Below, in pieces: positions 26,933 to 36,497 of a stretch of 64,000 nt of DNA. The translations under genes and the position numbers were made by a program. The DNA is from Salinibacter grassmerensis (GTDB taxonomy: Bacteria; Bacteroidota; Rhodothermia; Rhodothermales; Salinibacteraceae): positions 1,028,818 through 1,092,817 of the forward strand of contig NZ_CAMTTF010000001.1 of NCBI RefSeq assembly GCF_947077765.1, read 5' to 3'. How positions within the stretch are numbered: the first letter of the stretch is position 1; each line of letters starts with the position of its first letter. Below the pieces are notes generated by a model, which did not search any database, was not told the origin of the DNA, and saw only the letters and a program-made list of their open reading frames with translations.

Positions 26933-28489
26933 CTACGTGTCCAGACGTGTCTGCAGTTCCGCCCACAGGTCGTCCGTAATGGCCTGGTCGCGGGGGGAAA
27001 GGCCCAGCGCAAGCAGGACGGCGCCGTAGACGAGCAGGGCCGCGGGGATGCCGATCATCCAACGGCTTGGAGACGCGAGCTGGATGGAGAGAACCCACGC
27101 CATGACTCCTGATGCCCCCGCCGCGGCGAGGGGCTTCCACAGGTCCCACCGGAACGGCTGGATGTGGGTGAAATGATAAAGCCCCCACAACTGAAAGACA
27201 TTGCCCATAATGTGGGTCGCGCCCGTCGCAAGGGCTGCGCCCACGACCCCGTACCACTGGATGAAGATCCAGTTGAGACCCACATTCAACACGGCCATGC
27301 TGGTGTTTACCCAGAAGGCAAAGTCCTGATGGTCCGACATCTGCAGCATGTGGCCCACCGACCCGGACCCAGCGACGACAATGTAGGCGCCCGCCAACAA
27401 CCGAAGTAAAATGGCACCCTCTCGAAACTCCGCCCCAAAAAGGGCCATGATGTCTGGGGCGAACACGATCAAGATCACCGCTAACGGAAGTGTACCCAAG
27501 GCGATCCACCGAACGGTGTCGGCGTACAGCTGAGCCAGCTCGTCGGTCCGTCCGCTGTGGTACAGTTCGGAGATGACCGGGGAAAACGCGGCCGTGAGTG
27601 CGAATAGGACAAACCGGAGCTGGGCCGACATCTTGGACGCGGCGGTGTAGATCCCCACGGCCTCTTCCCCAGCGAGAGGACCAAGCATGATCCGATCAGC
27701 TTGGGCGAGGCCTATGCTGGCGAGACTCACCCCCACGATGGGGAGGGAAAAGCGCAGAAGGGTCCGAAGGTCGATCGTTGGGGCTAAGGATGAAAAGAGT
27801 GGAGGAAATAGCCGGTAGATCGTGTATGCCGATGCTCCGCCGGCCAGCACAGTGGAGGCTACGAAGGCGTACAAGGCCATCGTGAATCCCTGTCCCAATA
27901 GTAGGATGATGCCCGTGAGCAGCAAAAAGAGAGCTGGCTGAAGAATCGAGTCGAGAAGTACGTCCATCCGCATTTGGCCAAGGGCGCGGGCCATGCGTGA
28001 GCCGAGGTAGGTGAGGACGTAAAAGGGCAGCCCGAGCGCTAAGAGCTGAAAGACCAGCGGATCGTTCGTGCTTTTGAGAGCGATCTCGGCCAGCCATGGA
28101 GCTGCCAGGTAAAGCGCCACGCCCATGAGAGCTCCGGCTCCGGTCCCGAGTCCGCCAACCGCCAGGAACGTCCCCTTCAGCGCAGCCTCATTTCCGTCTT
28201 CGCTGTGCTCGGCTCCAAAACGGACCACGCCGTTTTGAAGTCCGAGCGTACTCAGCTCGCGGACGATCCGAAGAACAGAAAGCCCGTAGCTGTAGAGGCC
28301 GTAAAGAGTTTTACCAAATCCCCGGCCGAGAACGATCTGCAAAGCAAACCCAACAGCCTTTGCAACGAGGGATCCGGAAAAGACCGAGCTCCCTCCCTTC
28401 AAAATGCGGTCGGCATAGTTAGGCGCCTCGTCAGCTTCCTCCGTACTGGTGTTGGGAGACGAGGCGTTGTGCTCCGACGAATGGCTCAT
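26933..28489 (-). CDS. oligosaccharide flippase, MOP/Wzx superfamily
   Basis: 518 aa with about 14 membrane helices after a soluble acidic N-terminus of 25 residues. The opening ADRILKGGSSVFSGSLVAKA with GFALQIVLGRGFG is the standard first-helix pattern of polysaccharide flippases. LGPLAGEEAVGIYTAASKM, found at the start of the second half, is also typical. It would turn lipid-linked oligosaccharides across the inner membrane. Its position among sulfotransferases and a glycosyltransferase suggests that the cargo is the sulfated glycan or its precursor. Confidence 0.92.
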   Translation of the reverse strand: MSHSSEHNASSPNTSTEEADEAPNYADRILKGGSSVFSGSLVAKAVGFALQIVLGRGFGKTLYGLYSYGLSVLRIVRELSTLGLQNGVVRFGAEHSEDGNEAALKGTFLAVGGLGTGAGALMGVALYLAAPWLAEIALKSTNDPLVFQLLALGLPFYVLTYLGSRMARALGQMRMDVLLDSILQPALFLLLTGIILLLGQGFTMALYAFVASTVLAGGASAYTIYRLFPPLFSSLAPTIDLRTLLRFSLPIVGVSLASIGLAQADRIMLGPLAGEEAVGIYTAASKMSAQLRFVLFALTAAFSPVISELYHSGRTDELAQLYADTVRWIALGTLPLAVILIVFAPDIMALFGAEFREGAILLRLLAGAYIVVAGSGSVGHMLQMSDHQDFAFWVNTSMAVLNVGLNWIFIQWYGVVGAALATGATHIMGNVFQLWGLYHFTHIQPFRWDLWKPLAAAGASGVMAWVLSIQLASPSRWMIGIPAALLVYGAVLLALGLSPRDQAITDDLWAELQTRLDT

Positions 28490-29020
28490 GTGGAAATGTA
28501 GAAAGAGAAGGCGTCAACGTATCGGGGGATGCCTCCGATTCTGTCGCTGTTGAGAAGTCGACCCCCCAAGAAATCAGTAAATCCTGACTGTATCGAGGGA
28601 AGGGGTAGGTTTTGGTCGAGGATTGACGCGGGACATCCTGCTACTCCCGGTCGTACATTCATCAGGTCTCATTCCCTCAATCCATCATCAACGTAGGTCA
28701 CGCGGGGATCATCTGATCCTTCTTCAAGTTGCCCGCTGTGCCGTTGCTTCCTAGGGAATAAGAAAGTCATCAATAACCGTAGTTTCGGGTCTTCTCGGTC
28801 CCAACTGCATCCTCGACGCGTCGTAGACTGACCCCAGTTGTCCAGACCTAAACTCCTTTGTCTCCAGGGCCTCTCACTCGTGCGGTTCCAGACCGACGGG
28901 GCCGTATGGGGCTGGTTTCCGACATATCCGCCTGTTCCCTGTAGGCCCTGGAAAGTGATGAAAGGGGAGTCCGTGCGCGCCGAACCACACACTCGACTCT
29001 CGCAATTCTGGGACGTATCG
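28490..29020. other. divergent intergenic region, flippase / sulfotransferase 5
   Basis: About 530 bases with no supported gene. Frames on both strands give Arg/Ser/Cys-rich proteins without family features. It should contain the promoters of two divergent transcripts. Composition is lower in GC than the neighbouring genes, and it may include decayed coding sequence too eroded to identify. Confidence 0.45.
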
Positions 29021-29962
29021 ATGGCGGCGATGCCGAACACATTCGTCATTGGGGCGGCCAAGTCGGGCACGACCTCGCTGTACGACTACCTACGGCAGCA
29101 CCCGGACGTGTTCATGAGTCCGGTGAAGGAGCCGTGCTACTTTGCGTACGCGGAGAATCCCCCCGAGATGGCCGGACCAGGGGATCGAGAGGCGAACCGC
29201 GAGTCTGGAGTCGTCTACACGATGAACGAGTATAAGTCCTTGTTTTCAGACGCGACGAGGGAGGCCATTGTGGGGGAAGCCTCGCCCGTGTACCTCTACG
29301 ACCAGGATGCGCCGCGTCTCCTATACGAGCAGTGTCCGGACGCCTCGCTTATCGCGATCCTCCGCAATCCCATCGTGCGGGCCCACTCGCACTACCTCCA
29401 GTTGGTCCAGAGCGGTCGTGAGCCCCTGGAGAGCTTCGAGGCGGCCCTTGAAGCTGAGGACGAGCGGGTGGCTGCAGGATGGGAGTGGTCGTGGCACTAC
29501 CGGCGCATGGGGTTCTACGGCCGGCAACTGGCGCGGTACCTGGATTACTTCGACCGTGACCAGCTGTACATTTATCGCTTCAACGAACTAACGACGAATC
29601 CCGCCGGCTTCGCCAAGACCGTGTACCGGTCGCTTGGGGTGGACCCGTCCTTCACGCCCGACACCGGGGTTCGTCGCCGCGCCACGGGGGTGCCTCAGGT
29701 TGACTGGTTGCACCGGTTTATCGGGACTCCAGATCACTTCTTGCGGCGGTGGTCCCGGCTGGTGATTCCGGAGGCCGTGCGCGAACGGATCCTCATGATG
29801 GTACGGAACGCGAACCTGCAGAAGCCGCCGTTGCCGGACGCGGCTCGGGCCCGACTGACAGATGAATACAAGGAGGACGTACACCGGCTGGAAGCACTGC
29901 TCGATCGTTCCTTTTCTGATTGGCTGACTACGGACGAACCCCGAATCGCTGATGACGGATGA
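29021..29962 (+). CDS. P-loop sulfotransferase 5 (heparan-type)
   Basis: 313 aa from the ATG at 29021 (a second ATG at 29030 is equally good). FVIGAAKSGTTSLYDYLRQH (residues 8-27) is the Lys-Ser-Gly-Thr PAPS loop. MSPVKEPCYFAY follows, with the Lys-Glu-x-x-(Y/F)F mark of heparan-type sulfotransferases. LIAILRNPIVRAHSHYLQLV carries the 3'-phosphate Arg and Ser, with RNP in place of RDP. It overlaps the glycosyltransferase start by 11 bp, which means translational coupling. Confidence 0.9.
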   Translation: MAAMPNTFVIGAAKSGTTSLYDYLRQHPDVFMSPVKEPCYFAYAENPPEMAGPGDREANRESGVVYTMNEYKSLFSDATREAIVGEASPVYLYDQDAPRLLYEQCPDASLIAILRNPIVRAHSHYLQLVQSGREPLESFEAALEAEDERVAAGWEWSWHYRRMGFYGRQLARYLDYFDRDQLYIYRFNELTTNPAGFAKTVYRSLGVDPSFTPDTGVRRRATGVPQVDWLHRFIGTPDHFLRRWSRLVIPEAVRERILMMVRNANLQKPPLPDAARARLTDEYKEDVHRLEALLDRSFSDWLTTDEPRIADDG

Positions 29963-31052
29963 TGGACCGGAAAAGCCTCCTGGCGCTGATTCCGGGCGAC
30001 CGCTGAAGGTACTCGGCTGGCCGGGATTTTCGAGCGAAAATGGCAATCCGTATACCCGCCTGCTTTATGAGGCGATGGAAATGAAGGGAAACGTGGAGGT
30101 GGACGGGTTTACGATGTTTGAGCCCTTCCAACGCCGCTACGATGTCTGGCACGTCCACTGGCCGGAGGACTTTTTGAGCTACCGATCACCAGTGGCGGCC
30201 TACTTCTACGTCGCGGCTGAGCTGTTCCTCTTTGCCTGGGCGCGGCTCTCGGGGACCCGGCTCGTGTGGACGGTCCACGATCTGGGGCCGCACGAGTCGT
30301 ATCATCCTCAACTGGAGCGGCTTTTCTGGCCGCTCTTTCTTCCGATGGTGGATGGAATCATCAGCCTCAGTGAGACAGCCCGAGAGGAGGCTTACGACCG
30401 CTTCCCTGTGTTGCGGTCGGTCCCAAGCGCGATTGTGCCACACGGCCACTATCGCACGGCCTATCCGGAATCCGTTTCGAAAGGGGAGTCTCGGCGCCAG
30501 TCTGGCCTTGACCCGGAGGCCCCGGTGATGCTGTTCGTGGGGCGCATCCGGCCGTACAAGAACGTCGTGCCCCTCGTCCAAACCTTTCGGCAGTGGGAGA
30601 AGCCAGAGGCGCGTCTCGTCGTGGCCGGGAATCCCGTCTCCGACGATCTGGGTGGGCGCGTCCAGGCGACGGCCGAGGGGGACGCCCGTGTCCGCACGGC
30701 CCTCCGGTTCATTGAAGAAGACGAGATGCCGGCCCTCATCGCAGGCGCCGATCTCGTCGTGCTCCCCTACGAGTCCATCATGCACTCGGGCTCGGCGCTG
30801 CTTGCCTTGTCGTACGACCGACCAATCCTTGTGCCAGACCGCGGTGCCATGACGGAACTCCAAGGGCGAGTGGGGCGGGACTGGGTCCGTACCTACACGG
30901 GCGAGCTCACCCCGTCGGTGCTGGCTGATGGTATGGAGTGGGCGCGGACGACCGACCGGGCGGCACAAGCGCCCGTGGACGACCTCGACTGGCCCCGACT
31001 GGCTCGTCAGACCGTCGCGCTCTACCGTCGTGTTCTTGAAGCCCATGACTAA
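29952..31052 (+). CDS. glycosyltransferase, GT4-like (GT-B fold)
   Basis: 366 aa. The first half binds the acceptor (YDVWHVHWPEDFL, then LVWTVHDLGPHESYHP, the pattern seen in GDP-mannose-dependent and similar inverting or retaining GT-B enzymes). MLFVGRIRPYKNVVPLVQTF opens the nucleotide-sugar half. MPALIAGADLVVLPYESIMH with SGSALLALSYDRPIL is the donor-binding E-x7-E-like region, although the second Glu is not evident. It overlaps sulfotransferases on both sides (11 bp upstream, 8 bp downstream), so sugar transfer and sulfation are encoded as one unit. Confidence 0.87.
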   Translation: MTDDGPEKPPGADSGRPLKVLGWPGFSSENGNPYTRLLYEAMEMKGNVEVDGFTMFEPFQRRYDVWHVHWPEDFLSYRSPVAAYFYVAAELFLFAWARLSGTRLVWTVHDLGPHESYHPQLERLFWPLFLPMVDGIISLSETAREEAYDRFPVLRSVPSAIVPHGHYRTAYPESVSKGESRRQSGLDPEAPVMLFVGRIRPYKNVVPLVQTFRQWEKPEARLVVAGNPVSDDLGGRVQATAEGDARVRTALRFIEEDEMPALIAGADLVVLPYESIMHSGSALLALSYDRPILVPDRGAMTELQGRVGRDWVRTYTGELTPSVLADGMEWARTTDRAAQAPVDDLDWPRLARQTVALYRRVLEAHD

Positions 31053-32034
31053 GTCGCGCGTCCCTCGGCATCCGGTATTCGTGGTCGGCATGCCGCGCTC
31101 GGGCACCACGCTACTCAGCAGCCTGCTCGACGCACATCCCGACCTCGTGATCGCCCCGGAGACGCACTACTTTACGCGGTGCTGGCCCGGAGGGACGATT
31201 GATAGCTGGGCCGACGTTGAGCAGATGTTGGCTCGGCTTGATCAGCAGCCCGGCGTGCACGACATGGCACTTTCCGATGCGGAGTGGGATGCTATTCGCG
31301 ATCAGCTCCGTGTCCTCGAGGTCCCTACTCACGGGGATATTCTCCGTGTCCTGATTGAGACGTACGCTGCGCGCTCAGGGGTCCCGGCGTGGGGGGAGAA
31401 GACCCCGGATCATCTTCGGAAAGTCCCTGAAATGGCGCGCCAATTCCCCAACGCTGTCTTCTTGGCCATCATTCGCGATCCGCGAGACGTGGTGCTCTCA
31501 CTGCAGAATCTACCGTGGAGCCGACGCAGGACGCCGGAGCAGGCGTGGACGTGGCGCACCTACGCGGCCCTCGTGGACCGCTATCGGACCAACTACAAGA
31601 GACGATTCTTCGCGCTTCGGTACGAAGACCTGATCGAGACGCCTAAGGCGTGCCTCCAAGATGTGTGTGCTTTCTTGGAAACCCCGTTCTACGAGGCGAT
31701 GCTCCAACCCCGACAGCGAGAGGACCAGCACTTTGATGCTGATCGAGAGCCTTGGAAACGAAAAAGTGCCCGCGAGATCGATGCCTCCAACCGAGAAAAA
31801 TGGCGCGCGCAGATGCCGGAAGCGGAGCGGGTGGTCGTAGACGTTATTACGGGACGGTGGCTCTCCGCTTACGAATACCCCCGCCCCAGCATCAGGTGGC
31901 GGCCCGCCCTGATTGGACGAATCTTGCAGCGCCTCGGCACGGCGACGCTCCAGAGGGCACGTCGCACCCTCCGCAAGATCCGCTCGGGCCGGGCGTTTAG
32001 CAACGACGCAGCGCCGCGGTGGACGGAGGAGTAG
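31045..32034 (+). CDS. P-loop sulfotransferase 6
   Basis: 329 aa from the ATG at 31045, inside the ATGACTAA overlap with the glycosyltransferase stop. VFVVGMPRSGTTLLSSLLDA (residues 11-30) is the 5'-phosphosulfate loop. WGEKTPDHLRKVPEMARQFP and FLAIIRDPRDVVLSL provide the Sulfotransfer_3 active-site and 3'-phosphate motifs. The C-terminal 40 residues are very basic (ending near RRTLRKIRSGRAF), possibly for binding a polyanionic product or the membrane surface. It is the last intact gene of the island. Confidence 0.9.
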   Translation: MTKSRVPRHPVFVVGMPRSGTTLLSSLLDAHPDLVIAPETHYFTRCWPGGTIDSWADVEQMLARLDQQPGVHDMALSDAEWDAIRDQLRVLEVPTHGDILRVLIETYAARSGVPAWGEKTPDHLRKVPEMARQFPNAVFLAIIRDPRDVVLSLQNLPWSRRRTPEQAWTWRTYAALVDRYRTNYKRRFFALRYEDLIETPKACLQDVCAFLETPFYEAMLQPRQREDQHFDADREPWKRKSAREIDASNREKWRAQMPEAERVVVDVITGRWLSAYEYPRPSIRWRPALIGRILQRLGTATLQRARRTLRKIRSGRAFSNDAAPRWTEE

Positions 32035-32589
32035 ACAGGACAATCACACACAGGAGCGTCATTACCGGTCTCCTGCCTTCTGAAGAGCGCCTTTGTCTTG
32101 GCTATGCTTGAGCAGGCCTCAGAATGCTGTAGGCAAGTTTTCGTCTACTCTCTTTGGAGCGAAGACCAACTGAGGCTGGGGAAGGGTCTACATTGGAGAC
32201 GCAAAATTACGAGGGAAGCGTTTCGCTCTTGTCCCCCGTGGCATGGCTCACCTCAGAGGCGTGGTGGGGGCAGTTCCTCCAGTGCTCCCTCGAATCTCCA
32301 CGGTCATTCCTCAGTGCATCCGGAATGCCGTTCTATCCGCTGCGGGACGACATCACCAATCACTGTCGTCGAGTCCCTCCGTGCCGCTTTTTGCGGTGAA
32401 GCTTATGGTCCGAAATGGGATGGGAGGACCGATCCATAAAGAGGTGAGCGAGTCGGGATGGCTGGAAAAGTGGTGCAAAAGCCCACGCCGGTAGACGGTG
32501 CGGCAGTACTCCCGTCCGCTGTGGTGTCCACGGCAACCTCGGGCGCAGACTGCCCTCCACAATCGTCTTCGTCTGATGGATGTTCTTCG
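32035..32589. other. non-coding or fully eroded stretch
   Basis: No frame gives a recognisable protein. The stretch connects the end of the sulfotransferase transcript to a clearly decayed ABC transporter gene, so part of it may be that gene's lost upstream region. Confidence 0.45.
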
Positions 32590-33704
32590 AGCGCCATTTT
32601 TCTGTTGACCCGGCGGGTGCGGCACAGCCTGTGCATCCTCTTCGTGCCCGTCTTGGTGATGTGGCATCCATCATGCCTGGCCTCCCTGTCGCCTCGCACA
32701 CGTCGATTATCCAGAAAAATGGGTCTACCGGATTAGGGGGCTTCGACGATGATCGGTCCTTTCTCACTGCACTGGAGGTTGCCGCCCTCGTCGTTCCCGT
32801 CTTGAGCAACGCGTTCATCGTTCTCACGCGCTGGGCGATGGAGTGGTACTCGTGGGGGCCAAACCACGGTCTGTCCTGTCGGCTTCTGCAAAGCTACCTG
32901 TACTGGCCGTACGAGCACTTTCTGACGCGAAACAGCGCGGAACTCGGAAAGAACCTCCTCAAAGAAGTCAGAGAGGTTACTGACCAGATGCTAAGCCACC
33001 TCTCCGCAGGGCGGCGAAGGGCATCATGGCGCTCTTCATCGTGGGCTTTCTGCGTTTTCGTCCGAGGGCAATTGGACGTGCGTGGCGAGGCTCAGGTAGA
33101 GGCCAATACGAAACGGTATTATGGGGGAGGCTTTCGGTAGAATTAAGGAGGTGAAGATTCAGGAGAAAGAAGACGAGTTTCTGGACCTGTACCCTGATCC
33201 GTCCAAGCGATACACCCGGAATCAGGTGCTGTAATCGGGTGATCAAAAAGGTACCACGGCGTGTGATTGAGGGGGGCTCCGACGGCATCATTCTGATTGC
33301 GATCTACCTCGTTGCGATTCGGGAGTACATTCAGCAGGCGGTGCCGATGATAGACTGTACGCATTACATTGAGGACCGCCTCATACCCGCCTTGCAGCAG
33401 GCCGTCCACGGACTGGCCAGCGCTCACTTCAACGTTTCGGCCCTAGACAAACTGCACCGGGAACTCCAAGACTAGATGGAGTCCGATTTGCGAGTCCGGT
33501 CCGAATGGGCTGGGAAGGCAGCGACTCCTCGCTCGTTTTGGATCAACGTTTTGAACTGCATTTACCCATACTACCTATCCGGACGCCCAGCAACTGGCCA
33601 TCACGGATTTGTCGCTCATCATTCCTCCCCGGACGGTTGAGGCGAGAACCTACAACGAACTCATTGAAGAGCACCCCCAATTCTGGTCCATGTCTCTCTC
33701 GTAG
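32590..33704 (+). pseudogene. decayed PglK-like ABC exporter lacking its ATPase core
   Basis: Pieces of one gene appear in order across several frames: FLLTRRVRHSLCILFVPVLV, then GDVASIMPGLPVAS, FLTALEVAALVVPVLSNAFI, FLTRNSAELGKNLLKEVREV, VKIQEKEDEFLDLYPDPSKR and FNVSALDKLHRELQD. This is the membrane domain of the PglK/WlaB-type flippase ABC family. In the last frame, YPDAQQLAITDLSLIIPPRT (start of the nucleotide-binding domain) runs straight into TYNELIEEHPQFWSMS (normally its extreme C-terminus). The Walker A, signature and Walker B motifs are therefore removed by one in-frame deletion of roughly 190 codons. Confidence 0.85.
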
Positions 33705-33966
33705 GCCAACCGCCCAGCGGCTGCCCGTTCAGGCATTTCTCCTGTGGTCCAATGAGACCGGTCATCCGTGCCTCAACGCTGCATGGCGAGAGGGGCGGAT
33801 ATGCCTGTTGGGACGAAAAGGCCCTCATCTGAATGAGGCGTGCCCGTGGCCCCTCCAGTGGATGTAGAGAAGCGCATACACGAATGGCCCGAACCCTTCG
33901 TGGGAGCCCTTCGTTGGTTATAAGCTGTTCACGCCATCTCACCCATGGGAGCCCTGGAGGCGCCGC

Positions 33967-35040
33967 ATGCTCGACGACGTACTTGCGCTGATCCGAGAGC
34001 ACGATCGGTTTTTCATCACGACTCACCTCGGCCCGGACGGAGACGCCGTCGGGTCGCAGTTGGCCCTCGGGCGCTTTCTGGAGAAAATGGGGAAGTCCGT
34101 CGCGATGGTGAACGCCGACGAGGTAGACTACAACCTCGACTGGATGCCCGGCGCGGGGGACATCGCCGTCTTCGATGGATCGCTGGGGCAGCATGAGGCA
34201 CTGGCGGAAGCAGGGGTGGCCTTCGTGCTCGACACCAACGACGAGGAGCGGATCGGCAAGGTGGGCTCCCTCGTGCGGGACGCCACCGCGACGACGGTCC
34301 TCGTTGACCACCACCTGGAGCCGGAGCACTGGTTCGACGTTTCGTTTGTTCGCGAGGAGGCCGCCGCCACCGGCGAGCTGGTCTACGAGATCATTGACGG
34401 TCTCGCCCCGGATCTGATCGATGAGGGAATCGCCACGGCCCTCTACACGGCCATCATGACGGACACCGGCTCCTTCCGCTACAGCAGCGTAACGCCGGAG
34501 CTGCACCGGAGCGTGGCGGACATCCTGGAGCGGGGGGGCATCGGGCCCGCGCCGATCCACGAAACCATCTACGACCGAAAATCGATGCCCGGACTCCGTC
34601 TGCTCGGGCGCATGCTGAACCGCATCCGCCTCCGTTACAACGGGCAGCTCGGCTACTCGGTGGTCACGCAGCGAATGGTCGAAGACACGGGGGCGAGCTG
34701 GGACGACAAGCAGGGCTTCGTCAATTACGTCCTGTCGATTGAAGGGGTGAAAACTGCGCTGCTCTTCTCGGAAACGGACGACGGGTCCAAAATCAGCTTT
34801 CGGTCGGAGGCAGACGTGCGTGTCGACCAGTGGGCGCGTCACTTCGGCGGCGGTGGTCACCGCAACGCGGCCGGGGCGTACGTCAAGCGCCCGACCTTCA
34901 AGAAAACCATTGAGGCGGTCATCGACGCGGCGTCGGACTACATTGCCTTCGACGCACGTCATGATCCAGACGACGACTTATCTCCCGAAGATCAGTCCTA
35001 TCTGGAAACCCTCCTGGATGGAACCTCCGACTCGCCGTGA
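33967..35040 (+). CDS. nrnA: DHH-family phosphoesterase (NrnA-type oligoribonuclease / pAp phosphatase)
   Basis: 357 aa. The N-terminal DHH domain shows THLGPDGDAVGSQLALGRFL (motif I), DTNDEERIG (motif II), VDHHLEPEHWFDVSFVREEA (the DHH triad) and MTDTGSFRYSSVTPELH (motif IV). The C-terminal DHHA1 domain has HFGGGGHRNAAGAYVK. NrnA-type enzymes degrade short RNA and dephosphorylate 3'-phosphoadenosine 5'-phosphate. The second activity would clear the by-product of the six sulfotransferases encoded just upstream. That functional link is inference; the family assignment is secure. Confidence 0.9.
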   Translation: MLDDVLALIREHDRFFITTHLGPDGDAVGSQLALGRFLEKMGKSVAMVNADEVDYNLDWMPGAGDIAVFDGSLGQHEALAEAGVAFVLDTNDEERIGKVGSLVRDATATTVLVDHHLEPEHWFDVSFVREEAAATGELVYEIIDGLAPDLIDEGIATALYTAIMTDTGSFRYSSVTPELHRSVADILERGGIGPAPIHETIYDRKSMPGLRLLGRMLNRIRLRYNGQLGYSVVTQRMVEDTGASWDDKQGFVNYVLSIEGVKTALLFSETDDGSKISFRSEADVRVDQWARHFGGGGHRNAAGAYVKRPTFKKTIEAVIDAASDYIAFDARHDPDDDLSPEDQSYLETLLDGTSDSP

Positions 35041-35274
35041 TGCGTCGGGGGCAGTTGGCACTTTGAATCGTACGGGAGCACCCTTCTCCGGCGGTTGACG
35101 TTGACCGCGGATGACGGTTAACGTATCGATGGCGGCCACCGTGAAGCGGGGCTCATGCCTGCACATGACCCATCGCCCCGTCGCTTGCGCGCGAGAGACG
35201 GACCCGCAGGCCCGTCCGCCCTTGGCCGCCGCCACTGTGTTCAACGTGTCCTTTCGAACCGACTCCACCCCCTG

Positions 35275-36345
35275 ATGCACATTCAGCGCCCCACCTTCCA
35301 ACGCCCCGAACCGCCGGCGCCGAACGGTGCCCCCACGCGTCTCGCCATCACCCTGGGCGACCCGAACGGAATTGGGCCCGAGGTGGTGCTGAAGAGCCTG
35401 CACGACCCCAGCCTAATGCCGTCGATGACTCCGGTCCTGATTGGGTCGGCGCATGTGCTCCGGGTGCACGCCGACGTGCTGGGCTTCTCGGACCTCGACA
35501 TCCACGTCGTGGACGAGGTGCCGGAGGAGGTGCCGCACGGGGACGTAGCCGTGCTCGACGTGGCCGAGGACCCGGAGCCCCCCGTCATGTTTGGCTCTAC
35601 CACGGCGGAGGGGGGGCGCCTGGCGATGCGCGCGGTGGAGCGGGCCGTGGAGGCGTGCAAGGCGGGCACTGTTGACGCGATGGTCACCGCGCCCATTTCG
35701 AAGGACGCGGTGCGGCAGGCCGGGTACGACGTGCCGGGCCACACTGAATTTCTGGCGGAGAAGACGAACAGCCCGCAGCCGACGATGATGATGGTGGCCG
35801 GGGGACTGCGGGTTGGGCTCGTGACGGGGCACATTGCGCTGTCGAGGGTCCCCGCGGCCGTTACCGAAGAGGCCATCCTCGAAAAGCTGCGTGTCATCGA
35901 CGCGTCCCTGCGCGACGACTTTGCAATCGAACAGCCCAAGATTGCAGTCTTCGGGATGAACCCCCACGCGGGGGAGGCCGGCGCCTTCGGTCGAAAAGAA
36001 GAGGAGGTCATCACCCCGGCCCTGCAGGCCGCGCGCCAGGAGGGATTTCGGGTGGACGGGCCCATCGCGGCGGACGGGTTCTTTGGGACTCAACTCGACG
36101 CCGGCTACGACGCGGCGCTGGCAATGTACCACGACCAGGGGCTCGTGCCCTTCAAGGCCCTCGCGTTCGATCACGGCGTCAACTACACGGCGGGACTGCC
36201 CATCGTGCGGACCTCGCCGGACCACGGGACGGCCTTCGGCATCGCGGGCAAGGGAATGGCCCTGCCGGGCAGCATGCGAAACTCCATGGAGTTGGCCGTA
36301 GCCGTTGCCCGCCACCGCCACCAGCAGGCCACGCCCGCGACGTAA
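35275..36345 (+). CDS. pdxA: 4-hydroxythreonine-4-phosphate dehydrogenase
   Basis: This enzyme oxidises 4-phosphohydroxy-L-threonine in the DXP-dependent pyridoxal 5'-phosphate pathway. It is 356 aa from the ATG at 35275; in-frame sequence back to 35155 is Arg-rich and unlikely. Diagnostic segments are ITLGDPNGIGPEVVLKSL, TAPISKDAVRQAGYDVPGHT (substrate and metal His), GMNPHAGEAGAFG and MYHDQGLVPFKALAFDHGVN, with RTSPDHGTAFGIAGKG near the end. All metal-binding histidines expected for the family can be seen. Confidence 0.96.
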   Translation: MHIQRPTFQRPEPPAPNGAPTRLAITLGDPNGIGPEVVLKSLHDPSLMPSMTPVLIGSAHVLRVHADVLGFSDLDIHVVDEVPEEVPHGDVAVLDVAEDPEPPVMFGSTTAEGGRLAMRAVERAVEACKAGTVDAMVTAPISKDAVRQAGYDVPGHTEFLAEKTNSPQPTMMMVAGGLRVGLVTGHIALSRVPAAVTEEAILEKLRVIDASLRDDFAIEQPKIAVFGMNPHAGEAGAFGRKEEEVITPALQAARQEGFRVDGPIAADGFFGTQLDAGYDAALAMYHDQGLVPFKALAFDHGVNYTAGLPIVRTSPDHGTAFGIAGKGMALPGSMRNSMELAVAVARHRHQQATPAT

Positions 36346-36497
36346 TCCCCCAATCCTGTTGGGCGTCCCTTGCGGTCGTGCGTCCGGTCTGCTGGCCTCT
36401 GAAGGCGCCTCTGCCTCAAAGGAGAAGATGGGGGTTGACCCTTCCCGCCTGGACCCCGATCCTATAGGCTGCTCTGCTCGGCCTGACCTCTCTGTTC

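Noticed and set aside
33705-33966. Frames after the decayed ABC gene as further coding sequence
   Set aside because: No frame continues the ABC protein beyond its normal C-terminal helix and none resembles another protein.
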